Below, piece by piece: positions 45,601 through 53,590 of a DNA stretch of 64,000 nt; positions within the stretch are counted from its first letter, which is position 1, and each line of letters opens with the position of its first letter. Origin of the DNA: Flavobacterium sp. W4I14 (GTDB lineage: Bacteria; Bacteroidota; Bacteroidia; Sphingobacteriales; Sphingobacteriaceae); NCBI GenBank assembly GCA_030817875.1, contig JAUSZU010000001.1, positions 620,001 to 684,000 of the forward strand, read 5' to 3'. The notes beneath the pieces were generated by a model, which saw only the letters and a program-made list of their open reading frames with translations, was not told the DNA's origin and did no database searches. Made by a program: the position numbers and the translations under genes.

Positions 45601-45790
45601 AGATTGGGTTAAAAAAGCAGGAATCTCGAGCATACGTATATTCATAAATGGAAACAATTTACACGTATGGACTAAGATGCCGGATGACCGTGAAGCAAAT
45701 TATCAAAGCGCTGGTGGACAAGGATGGGCCTCCCAAGGTGCTTATCCTACTGTAAAGCGGTATAATCTAGGCGCTAATTTCATTTTCTAA
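42617..45790 (+). CDS. xusA: XusA-like SusC/RagA TonB-dependent xylo-oligosaccharide receptor
   Basis: A 1057-residue outer-membrane importer, first gene of the xylan operon. The signal peptide ends TAAA-Q, with an unusually long basic N-terminus before it. The carboxypeptidase-like domain is 'ITGTVVDEQKQLLIGVTITV', followed by TonB-box area 'LGDVVIVGYGVQKKQSVVG', plug blocks 'LILVDGVERSINNIDISS' and 'VLKDASATAVFGVKGANGVI', then the barrel. The partner SusD overlaps functionally and starts 11 bases after the stop. The name follows from the conserved order of two SusC/D pairs, a XusE-type protein and a GH10 xylanase known from Prevotella and Bacteroides. The substrate is inferred from that order. 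Confidence 0.92.
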   Translation: MEKITNMGNDVRSRYRGAKQLLLVMYLTLIISALLIDTAAAQQRRKITGTVVDEQKQLLIGVTITVKGTNSKVQTGTNGEFAIEVPADRQTLTVAYIGMKTQDVSIAGKNSVNITMKSNADQLGDVVIVGYGVQKKQSVVGAITQTTSEVLERTGGVSSLGAALTGNLPGVITTASTGMPGDEDPQILIRGRSTWNNASPLILVDGVERSINNIDISSVASVSVLKDASATAVFGVKGANGVILITTKRGREGKAEIRAAANTVVKSASKLPGKLDSYDMFQVRNRTIEYELALAPGAWSSYLPEAVMQKYRSPTNLEEAERYPNVDWVNTLFRDNAMSYNANLNVSGGTSFVKYFSSVDYLDEGDLFRRFGNDRGYSGGYSFKRLNVRSNLDFQLTPSTVFRTNISGSRGTSERPWIDVNPYNTWTAAYSAAPNLYLPVYSDGTWGYYKPNEQQSLNSVRILSTSGLQTTTTSRITTDFTLDQSLNSLVKGLSLKGTLSIDNTFIEAGRGIDDRNNGTLSKYIDPETGIVSYSQTKDAATELEWRESVRWASRAGDVNDGATYRRMFSQMQVNYARTIAQNHNVTAMGLWSRDNTATGSIIPSYREDWVFRTTYNYAGKYSVEYNGAYNGSERFAPAYRFDFFSSGGLGWMISEEKFMKPIKFINSLKLRGSYGEIGDDGGSPRFAFLTNWAFGGTTPLGTTGEAAENSPYNWYRETSVGNPNVRWEKVVKKNIALDFGFFGNMISGSVDFFQDNRSDILTNTRAVPSYYGATPPTFNVGKVRSRGYEIDIRFNKKITSNFTAWANINYTHAKNKVIYADVAGLLPLYAKPLDKQIGQAYSYVSAGYYNTWDQLYGSTMHNANDQLKIPGNYHLVDYNADGIIDANDNIPYGYSGAPENTYNATIGFEWKGFSAFAQFYGVNNVTRQVVLGSFSGKNTVAYDEGSYWSKDNTNPDGPMPRWETTPAGFYTGDRYFYDASYLRLKNAEVAYTFRQDWVKKAGISSIRIFINGNNLHVWTKMPDDREANYQSAGGQGWASQGAYPTVKRYNLGANFIF

Positions 45791-45801
45791 ACATGATCAT
45801 T

Positions 45802-47691
45802 ATGAAAAAATATATAACACGCCTATTATTAATAGGGATGATTTGGGCGGGAACCGGCATGGTATCTTGTAAAAAATATTTAGACAGAGATCCTGAAGCA
45901 ACTGTGTCTGCAGAATCTGCCTTCAAAGACTTTCGTAGTTTTCAGGGCTTTACTGAAGAGCTATATAATTGTATTCCAGATTTTACCAATAGGTATTGGA
46001 CCAACAGTTTCAACTGGGGTGAAGATGAAATCCAGTCTACAGTTCAAAATTTCCACTTGGTTAACAAAATAGATAACGGCGATTTTTGGGGCTGGCAGAG
46101 AGAGTTTGATGGGTGGGGAGCTGGATTTTTAGACAATGCCAACGCGAATACAAATAACGATCGTTTTACTAAAGGCCTGTATCCACTGGCCTGGTATGGC
46201 ATTCGTAAAGCGAATTTAGGCCTTGAGAATCTAAACCTGATGGCAAACGCGACCGACGAAGAACGCAACCTGATCAGAGGTCAACTATTATTCTTTAGAG
46301 GTTGGTTCCATTTCCAGCTCATGCAATATTTTGGGGGGCTGCCATACATTGATAAAGTATTGCCAGCAGATGAAGAATTAAGATTGCCAAGGCTAAAATA
46401 CCAAGAATGCGCAGCAAAGGCAGCATTGGATTTAAGGGCCGCCGCCGATCTTTTGCCAATCAATTGGGATAATACAACAGCCGGGATCCAAACCCTGGGT
46501 AAAAACCAGTTGCGCATCAATAAAATCATGGCATTAGGTTATTTAGGTAAAAACTATCTGTGGGCCGCTAGTCCATTAATGAACTTAGAATCTACCGGTA
46601 GCAAAACCTACAATGCAGAACTGAGTAAAAAAGCGGCTGCTGCATTTGCAGAATTATTGAAACTGACAGAAAGTGGCGCTGCTCCTCATAAGTTATTGCC
46701 TTTTACACAATACAGTACCAATTTTTATACAACTGGCCAAAATTTCTTAATCCCGGGAGGTACTGAAGTAATATTTACAGGACCATATTGGGGAGCACAT
46801 GGATCAACCTATGGCACTGCAAAACAATATACACCAGCAATTGTAGGTGCCGATGCACTGGTATTTGCGCCTACAGCAAATTACGTTAATTATTATGGGA
46901 TGAAAAACGGTTTGCCCATTTCGAATTCTGCCCAGGCCGATCCTTCTGGCTCAGGATATGATCCGCAATTTCCTTGGCGCGATCGCGATCCGAGGTTCTA
47001 TAATGATATTATATATGATGGAGTTAAAGTGGTACAGGGAACTTTAGCAGCGAACATGGAGCCACACCGATATGCAAATCTGTTCACAAACGGAAGTTAT
47101 AGAGATGAACGTTCTGGTAGCCGTACAGGGTATATGATGTTCAAATTCGTGCCCAGAACTGCCAATAACTTTGATCAGGGGTGGAATTATGGACAAAACC
47201 TGAATATTAAGGTTTCATATATGCGTTTGGCCGATATCTACCTGATGTACGCAGAATCGGTTGCAACAGGGTACGACTCCCCAAGCGCAACCGCAGAGGG
47301 ATTTAGCAAAACTGCCGTAGATGCGATCAACGTAATCCGTGATCGTGCTGGTGTTGGACGTGTTGCCGCACAGTTTTTAGTATCTACAACAGAGTTCATG
47401 AAAGAAGTAAGACGTGAACGCGCTGTTGAACTTGCCTTTGAAGGACATCGGTTTAATGATCTTCGCCGCTGGCATTTGCTCGCCGAAGTACCTTATACCT
47501 TAAAAACAGCCGCAGAATTTGATCGCGCTGCTCCTTTAAGCCCTACGGTCGACACCAAATTAAACAAGGTTGTAAATTATCGCGAGCGATTAATATTACA
47601 ACGTCCGTTTAGTGAAAAGCATTATTGGTTGCCACTTAAACGGGCAGATGTAAATATGTATAAGGAGTTTGCGCAAAACCCTGGATGGTAA
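45802..47691 (+). CDS. xusB: XusB-like SusD-family xylan-binding lipoprotein
   Basis: A surface lipoprotein of about 629 residues. ATG at 45802 (MKKYITRLLL) is preferred over 45793; the lipobox is MVSC followed by Lys-Lys. SusD features are 'LIRGQLLFFRGWFHFQLMQYFGG' with the helical core, 'SYMRLADIYLMYAESVATG', and the C-terminal 'VRRERAVELAFEGHRFNDLRRW'. A final 'HYWLPLKRADVNMYKEFAQNPGW' shows the protein is complete. Paired with XusA, it would hold xylan fragments at the pore mouth. Confidence 0.92.
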   Translation: MKKYITRLLLIGMIWAGTGMVSCKKYLDRDPEATVSAESAFKDFRSFQGFTEELYNCIPDFTNRYWTNSFNWGEDEIQSTVQNFHLVNKIDNGDFWGWQREFDGWGAGFLDNANANTNNDRFTKGLYPLAWYGIRKANLGLENLNLMANATDEERNLIRGQLLFFRGWFHFQLMQYFGGLPYIDKVLPADEELRLPRLKYQECAAKAALDLRAAADLLPINWDNTTAGIQTLGKNQLRINKIMALGYLGKNYLWAASPLMNLESTGSKTYNAELSKKAAAAFAELLKLTESGAAPHKLLPFTQYSTNFYTTGQNFLIPGGTEVIFTGPYWGAHGSTYGTAKQYTPAIVGADALVFAPTANYVNYYGMKNGLPISNSAQADPSGSGYDPQFPWRDRDPRFYNDIIYDGVKVVQGTLAANMEPHRYANLFTNGSYRDERSGSRTGYMMFKFVPRTANNFDQGWNYGQNLNIKVSYMRLADIYLMYAESVATGYDSPSATAEGFSKTAVDAINVIRDRAGVGRVAAQFLVSTTEFMKEVRRERAVELAFEGHRFNDLRRWHLLAEVPYTLKTAAEFDRAAPLSPTVDTKLNKVVNYRERLILQRPFSEKHYWLPLKRADVNMYKEFAQNPGW

Positions 47692-47725
47692 GGTAGTTCA
47701 TGATCACAAATAATTAAAGACAAGA

Positions 47726-50700
47726 ATGATGAAATTTTTAAGAAATGCATTGGCGCTGTGTGTCTTTTTTACACTGTTTGTCGGTGTAATCAAAGGTCAG
47801 GACGCCGTTAAGATACCTATAAAAGCTGTTGTTCGGGATATCAATGGAAATCCGATAAAAGGAGCATCCATAACCATCGAAGGAAACGACGTGCTCACCA
47901 TAGCAAACCAGACAGGTGAATTCGCTCTATCGATAGAGGAGAATAGCACATTTACGGTAAATGCTAAAGGTTATAAAACCTTGCCTGTAATCGCATTAGC
48001 CAACCTAAAGCAGATTACCTTAACCAAAGAGGATAGGCTAATAAATGTGGGTTTTAAAAATGCCACCGAAAGTAACCTTCCTGCCGGCGTTTCAAGCGTT
48101 AACCTGGCACAGCTCTTCGAGAAAAACTTTATAACCTATGGATTGGACGGGATGGAGGCTTTTGCTCCGGGCTTTAGTGGCAACAACCTTAATAACAACA
48201 ACCTTTGGGGTATGAATAGCTCGTTTATATTGATTGATGGAGTTCCGAGGGATGTAAACAGTGTTACACCAAATGAAATTGAGGAGATCACTTTTCTCAA
48301 GAGCGCTTCGGCCGTTGCCCTATATGGCAGCCGTGGTGCAAAAGGAGTAATCTTGATTACTACAAAAAGGGGGGCGCCAACTAAGCAAAAAATAAACGTG
48401 CGTTCCAATATCGGACTAAATACGCCAAAAAGATTCGCTCAATATCTGGGTTCTTCAGAGTACATGACTTTGTATAATGAGGCTTTATCTAATGATGGTT
48501 TGGCAGCGGCTTATACACCGGAAACTATTTATAATCATTCTGGTGTTAACCCTTACCGTTATCCAAGTGTAGATTATTACGCTTCAGAATACCTCAAAAA
48601 TAGTTTTTCACGCTATGATGGCGTGGCAGAAATTTCAGGAGGGAATGATCGTGCCCGTTATTACACCAATGTTGGGTTTGCATCTACAGGTTCGCTGCTT
48701 AATTTCGGCGAAGCAAAAGAAAATAATACAACAGAACGCTTTAACATCCGTGGAAATGTTGATATGCAGCTCACTAAAGCACTTAAAGCCCGGGTAGACG
48801 CAAGCGCTGTGTTTTCTAGCGCTGGTGGAGTAAATACAAACTACTGGGCTAACGCTGCAACCCTGCGCCCTCATTTATTTACCCCGTTAATCCCAATTAA
48901 TTTATTGGAACAAAGCGATGAGGTGAGCAAAGCGATGATTAAAAACGCTACAATTATTGATGGACAATACATTCTTGGTGGTACGCAGTTAGATCAAACT
49001 AATCCCTTTGCGGCCATTTATGCAGGAGGTAATAATAAATTTGTACAACGCCAGTTTCAGTTTACCACAGGCATTGATGCTGATTTGAAAGGAATTTTGA
49101 ACGGACTTACCTTTAGTACCACTATGGGGGTTGATTACCTGAACAGTTACAATCAGGGTTATCGAAACGGATATGCAACTTACCAGCCTAATTGGACAAC
49201 CTACGCTGGTACAACGATGATTGGAAGTTTAACGCGCTGGGGAGAAGATACTAAAACCGGAGTTCAGAATATTGCAGATAGTTATTATAGACAGACCATT
49301 TCGTTATCTGGCCAATTTAACTACAATACTACAGTCCGTAATAATCATCATATCTCTGCAGTATTACTGGCTGCGGCATATCGTCAATCGCAATCTGAAA
49401 TCTACCAGCCAACAACAAATTCTAATTTAGGATTGCAGCTAAATTATGATTTCAGCCATAAGTATTTTGCCGAAATTACCGGAGCTGTGGTACGCTCGCC
49501 AAAAATGCCACCGGGAAACAGGATTGCACTTTCTCCTGCAGCTTCTATTGGATGGCACCTTAGCGAAGAACCATTTTTGAAAAAAGTTTCGTTCATTGAT
49601 GACTTAACACTAACCGCATCAGCAGGTATTTTAAATACCGATCTTGACTTTGATGAGTATTTTGCCTATGAGAGTATCTATACAGGTACAGGGGGTAACT
49701 GGTACGGTTGGAATGATGGTACAGGTACACAGTCTACAGATTCGCGCCGCGGATCCAACATGGATTTAACTTTTGCTAAAAGGAAAGAAATCAGTATCGG
49801 GATAAAAGGTGGAATGTTCAAAAATCAGTTTAATTTCGGAGCAAATGTTTTTAGAAATAACATCACCGGGATTATCGGTCAGATTAATGTTCTTTATCCA
49901 AACTATTTCACTACCGGGTTTCCAAGTTCTTCTTTTGTTCCTTACAGCAATTATAATAGTGATCAGCGTACCGGGTTGGATTTTTACTTAAATTTTAACA
50001 AACGTATTGGAGCTATTGACTGGACTTTTGGTGCGTCAGGAACATATTATACCACCAAAGCAACTAAACGTGCCGATCTGTTAACTTACGAAAACAGCTA
50101 TCAATACCGTGCCGGCAAACCACTCGATGCGATCTGGGGATTAAAAAGCAATGGTTTTTACATGGATGCCAGTGAAGTGGCAGCGGCCGATGGAATTAGT
50201 AGTGCAAAACCAGCATTTGGATCAGCATTGGCGCCTGGCGACATCAAATATATCGACCAGAACGGTGACAAAATCATTGATGATAAGGATCAAGTATATC
50301 TTGGTCGAGGTGGATGGTTCGGTGCTCCGTTTACAGCAGGATTGAATATAACTGCTAAATGGAAAAATCTTACCCTATTTGTTTTGGGTACAGGCCGCTT
50401 CGGTGGAAGCGCCATGAAAAGCGATAACTATTTTTGGGTTAACGGAAGCGATAAGTATTCGGCAGTGGTGCGCGACAGATGGACGCCTCAAACAAAAAAT
50501 ACGGCAACCTTTCCGCGACTTACCACTTTAAATGGCGACAATAATTTCAGAGCGTCTGATTTCTGGTTGTACAGCACAGATCGGTTTGATTTATCTAAAG
50601 TTCAGATCTCCTACACGGTTTCCGATAAATTGTTCAAAAGTAAAGTGTTGAAAGAACTGGGGCTGTATGTGGCAGGATTTAATCTTTTAACTATAGCGAA

Positions 50701-50782
50701 GGAAAGAGAAATACTTGAGATGAATTTAGGGGGTGCCCCACAAACTAGGTTGTATAACCTGGGCGTAAAGGCAATGTTTTAA
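47726..50782 (+). CDS. xusC: XusC-like SusC/RagA TonB-dependent receptor
   Basis: The second importer of the tandem, 1018 residues, shorter than XusA. The signal peptide ends IKG-Q (start at 47726 or 47729). The N-terminal domain 'KAVVRDINGNPIKGASITI' is complete, but the usual 'VVVVGYG' TonB-box segment is replaced by 'RLINVGFKNATESNLPAG'. Plug blocks 'FILIDGVPRDVNSVTPNEI' and 'FLKSASAVALYGSRGAKGVI' are normal. The barrel ends in an aromatic residue (GVKAMF). The altered TonB-box region suggests different TonB partner use or a divergent role. The stop codon immediately precedes the xusD leader. Confidence 0.92.
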   Translation: MMKFLRNALALCVFFTLFVGVIKGQDAVKIPIKAVVRDINGNPIKGASITIEGNDVLTIANQTGEFALSIEENSTFTVNAKGYKTLPVIALANLKQITLTKEDRLINVGFKNATESNLPAGVSSVNLAQLFEKNFITYGLDGMEAFAPGFSGNNLNNNNLWGMNSSFILIDGVPRDVNSVTPNEIEEITFLKSASAVALYGSRGAKGVILITTKRGAPTKQKINVRSNIGLNTPKRFAQYLGSSEYMTLYNEALSNDGLAAAYTPETIYNHSGVNPYRYPSVDYYASEYLKNSFSRYDGVAEISGGNDRARYYTNVGFASTGSLLNFGEAKENNTTERFNIRGNVDMQLTKALKARVDASAVFSSAGGVNTNYWANAATLRPHLFTPLIPINLLEQSDEVSKAMIKNATIIDGQYILGGTQLDQTNPFAAIYAGGNNKFVQRQFQFTTGIDADLKGILNGLTFSTTMGVDYLNSYNQGYRNGYATYQPNWTTYAGTTMIGSLTRWGEDTKTGVQNIADSYYRQTISLSGQFNYNTTVRNNHHISAVLLAAAYRQSQSEIYQPTTNSNLGLQLNYDFSHKYFAEITGAVVRSPKMPPGNRIALSPAASIGWHLSEEPFLKKVSFIDDLTLTASAGILNTDLDFDEYFAYESIYTGTGGNWYGWNDGTGTQSTDSRRGSNMDLTFAKRKEISIGIKGGMFKNQFNFGANVFRNNITGIIGQINVLYPNYFTTGFPSSSFVPYSNYNSDQRTGLDFYLNFNKRIGAIDWTFGASGTYYTTKATKRADLLTYENSYQYRAGKPLDAIWGLKSNGFYMDASEVAAADGISSAKPAFGSALAPGDIKYIDQNGDKIIDDKDQVYLGRGGWFGAPFTAGLNITAKWKNLTLFVLGTGRFGGSAMKSDNYFWVNGSDKYSAVVRDRWTPQTKNTATFPRLTTLNGDNNFRASDFWLYSTDRFDLSKVQISYTVSDKLFKSKVLKELGLYVAGFNLLTIAKEREILEMNLGGAPQTRLYNLGVKAMF

Positions 50783-50803
50783 TTGAATATTAGATTAGAA
50801 AAG

Positions 50804-52564
50804 ATGAACAGAATATTAATACGATTTATAGTTGTCGTTGTGATGCTCTCGGGCTGTAAAAAGTTTACCGACCCCGCTCCACAAAATAATGGAGATTTTG
50901 AGAATATCTATACCGAACCCGCACTTGCCCATGGGTTATTGCTAAATGGTTACACAAGGCTTCCATCAAATGGCTGGTCTTTTAACGATGTAGCTACAGA
51001 TGATGCAGTAAGTAATGATATCAATAATAATTTTAGGAAAATTGCCACTGGGCAATGGTCGGCCGCATTTAATCCCTTAGATCAATGGACCAATGCAAGA
51101 GCAGGTATACAGTATATAAACTTATTTTTGGCAGAGACAGATAAGGTGCTTTGGGATTCTAAAGACCCGGTATTGAGCAGGATGTTTAACGACAGGCAAA
51201 AAGGTGAAGCATACGCTTTGAGGGCCTACCTAATGTCGTATATGCTACAGGCGCATGCCGGAAAAGTAGGGGGTAATTTATATGGTTTCCCTATTGTACT
51301 CGAGCCCGAAACACCGGCTTCTAACTTTAACCAGCCAAGGGCCACGTTTGATGCCTGTATTAAACAGATTTATGGTGATTTGGACAAGGCCGAGCAATTG
51401 CTTCCTTTAGATTATGCTGATATCAATAGCACCAGCCAGATCCCGACAAAATATGCTGGAATTAATGTAGAGACCTATAACCGGGTTTTTGGTAAGTTTT
51501 TTAATCAGCGCATGACAGGTCGTATTTCCAAAGCCATTCGTGCCCGTGTAGCATTAATGGGCGCAAGTCCGGCTTTCAGCACAGGTAATTCTACCACATG
51601 GGCCGATGCCGCCACCTATGCAGCACAGGTACTTTCGCTTAATAACTGGTTAGCCAACTTAGATCCTAATGGTGTTACCTGGTATGATAACAAGGCAGAA
51701 ATTGATGCATTGGCTTCAGGGGCTAGCCCCCGAGAAGTGCTTTGGCGTACAAATGTTGGATCAAATAGCGATTTAGAAGCTGCCAACTATCCACCAACCC
51801 TGTCTGGACAGGGCCGCATAAACCCGACTCAAAATCTGGTTAATGCTTTCCCGATGCAAAATGGTTATCCAATTGCCAGTACGCCACAGAGCGGATACAA
51901 TCCTGCCGCTCCATTTACAGGTAGAGATCCACGTTTAGCAAAATTTATAGTGTATAACGGAAATACGATCGGGCCAACAAACAAAGTAATCAATACCACA
52001 ACAGATGTGGCAACGAATGATGATGGACTGAATAGAAAAGAAGTTTCTACAAGAACTGGTTACTACATGAAAAAATTGTTAAGACAGGATGTTAGTCGTA
52101 CACCAACCGTAAATAATCAGAAACACTATAGGCCACATATCCGCTATACCGAAATATTCCTGATCTATGCCGAGGCAGCAAATGAGGCATGGGGGCCTAC
52201 AGCAAATGGTGGCAATCCCTATTCTGCTTATGATATTATTAAAGCTATTCGTACCAGGGCCGGCGTTGGAACTGCAAACGGTGATGCCTACCTCGAATCG
52301 ATTAAAACAGATAAAGATGCCATGAGAACATTGATTAGAAATGAGCGTAGGTTAGAATTGGCTTTTGAAGGATTTCGTTTCTGGGATCTTCGTAGGTGGA
52401 ACGCAGCATTAACCGAACCGGTGAAAGGGGTGAGTATCTCACAAGGTATCTACCAGGAAATCAATGTAGAAGCAAGAAACTATCAGGAGTATATGAGATT
52501 TGGACCAATTCCTTACAGCGAAACGCTAAAGTATAATGCTTTGCAACAAAATACGGGATGGTAA
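50804..52564 (+). CDS. xusD: XusD-like SusD-family xylan-binding lipoprotein
   Basis: A 586-residue surface lipoprotein, partner of XusC. The frame is open from 50783 (TTG), but ATG at 50804 gives a clean lipoprotein signal MNRILIRFIVVVVMLSGC followed by Lys-Lys. SusD blocks are 'GEAYALRAYLMSYMLQAHAG', 'PHIRYTEIFLIYAEAANEAWG' and 'IRNERRLELAFEGFRFWDLRRW'. The terminal 'PYSETLKYNALQQNTGW' is the usual ending. It ends 27 bases before the XusE-type gene. Confidence 0.92.
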   Translation: MNRILIRFIVVVVMLSGCKKFTDPAPQNNGDFENIYTEPALAHGLLLNGYTRLPSNGWSFNDVATDDAVSNDINNNFRKIATGQWSAAFNPLDQWTNARAGIQYINLFLAETDKVLWDSKDPVLSRMFNDRQKGEAYALRAYLMSYMLQAHAGKVGGNLYGFPIVLEPETPASNFNQPRATFDACIKQIYGDLDKAEQLLPLDYADINSTSQIPTKYAGINVETYNRVFGKFFNQRMTGRISKAIRARVALMGASPAFSTGNSTTWADAATYAAQVLSLNNWLANLDPNGVTWYDNKAEIDALASGASPREVLWRTNVGSNSDLEAANYPPTLSGQGRINPTQNLVNAFPMQNGYPIASTPQSGYNPAAPFTGRDPRLAKFIVYNGNTIGPTNKVINTTTDVATNDDGLNRKEVSTRTGYYMKKLLRQDVSRTPTVNNQKHYRPHIRYTEIFLIYAEAANEAWGPTANGGNPYSAYDIIKAIRTRAGVGTANGDAYLESIKTDKDAMRTLIRNERRLELAFEGFRFWDLRRWNAALTEPVKGVSISQGIYQEINVEARNYQEYMRFGPIPYSETLKYNALQQNTGW

Positions 52565-52591
52565 TATTCATTCACTATAACAAATAACATC

Positions 52592-53563
52592 ATGAAAAAT
52601 AAAGTATATATTTTACTTGCGCTCGTCTTCACACTTGGCGCTTGCAAAAACGAAGAATGGGCATTTCCAGATAATGATACCCAAACCGTTTATTTTGCCT
52701 ATCAAGGACCGATTCGGACCATCACCATGGGCGAAGATATTTTTGATACTTCACTTGATAACCAGCATAAATTTCAGATTATGGGTACGGTTGGTGGAGT
52801 TTACTCAAATAAGGAAGATATTACGGTTGGCATCAGTGTAGATAACGCGCTAACTCAAGGATTATCTTTTCCATCGCCCTACAGCGGTATCGTAAGGCCT
52901 ATGCCGACTAATTATTATACACTTGCAGCTAACCAAATTGTTATCCCGAAAGGAAGTTTGATAGGTGGAGTAGATGTACAGCTAACTGATGCTTTTTTCG
53001 CAGACCCATTGGCTATCAATACCACTTATGTGATCCCTTTAACGATGACCAGTGTTGATCATAACAAAATGATCTTGCCTGAAAAAAAATACACATTGTA
53101 TGCCGTAAAGTATATCAATACATGGCAGGGTTTTTATCTCCGCAGAGGAAAGGATGTGATTGCGGGTAAAGGTGGTAACACCGCACTCAATCAAACCGTA
53201 GTTCGTCATATGAAATATGTGGAGAATGATGAACTTAACAAGCTAAACACACGTTCGCTAACCCAGGCAGAGTTTCCTGTCACATTTAAAGTAACAGGCG
53301 GAACCAGTATCAGCCGAACCTTATTGTTAACTTTTGATAATACGGGCAACTGTACAATTGCAGCTGGTGATGCCAGTTTTACGGCAAGTGGCACCGGAAA
53401 ATTTGTTAAACGGGGAGAGAAAAACAGTTGGGGCAGCCAGGATCGCGATGCCCTTTATCTGAATTATCAGATTGATCTGAATGATAGAACGGTGAATAGC
53501 GTAGATACCCTGGTAATGCGCGACCGTGGCGTGAAGGCCGAAACATTTACGCCGGTCAAATAA
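52592..53563 (+). CDS. xusE: XusE-like surface lipoprotein (BT_3987-type N-terminal domain)
   Basis: A 323-residue lipoprotein, lipobox LGAC then Lys-Asn. The N-terminal part (about 25-165) resembles the DUF1735/BT_3987 domain found in PUL surface glycan-binding proteins ('YFAYQGPIRTITMGEDIFD', 'NQIVIPKGSLIGGVDVQLTD', 'TYVIPLTMTSVDH'). A C-terminal beta-rich domain (about 175-323, 'WQGFYLRRGKDV', 'RDALYLNYQIDL') follows. In xylan loci the protein in this slot, between the second SusD and GH10, binds xylan at the surface. No catalytic motif is seen. Confidence 0.8.
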   Translation: MKNKVYILLALVFTLGACKNEEWAFPDNDTQTVYFAYQGPIRTITMGEDIFDTSLDNQHKFQIMGTVGGVYSNKEDITVGISVDNALTQGLSFPSPYSGIVRPMPTNYYTLAANQIVIPKGSLIGGVDVQLTDAFFADPLAINTTYVIPLTMTSVDHNKMILPEKKYTLYAVKYINTWQGFYLRRGKDVIAGKGGNTALNQTVVRHMKYVENDELNKLNTRSLTQAEFPVTFKVTGGTSISRTLLLTFDNTGNCTIAAGDASFTASGTGKFVKRGEKNSWGSQDRDALYLNYQIDLNDRTVNSVDTLVMRDRGVKAETFTPVK

Positions 53564-53590
53564 TTAATATTTAATCAGAAAATTGAGAAA

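Noticed and set aside
50783..50803. TTG start for the second xylan SusD
   Set aside because: The seven extra residues precede a complete lipoprotein signal that starts with ATG at 50804.
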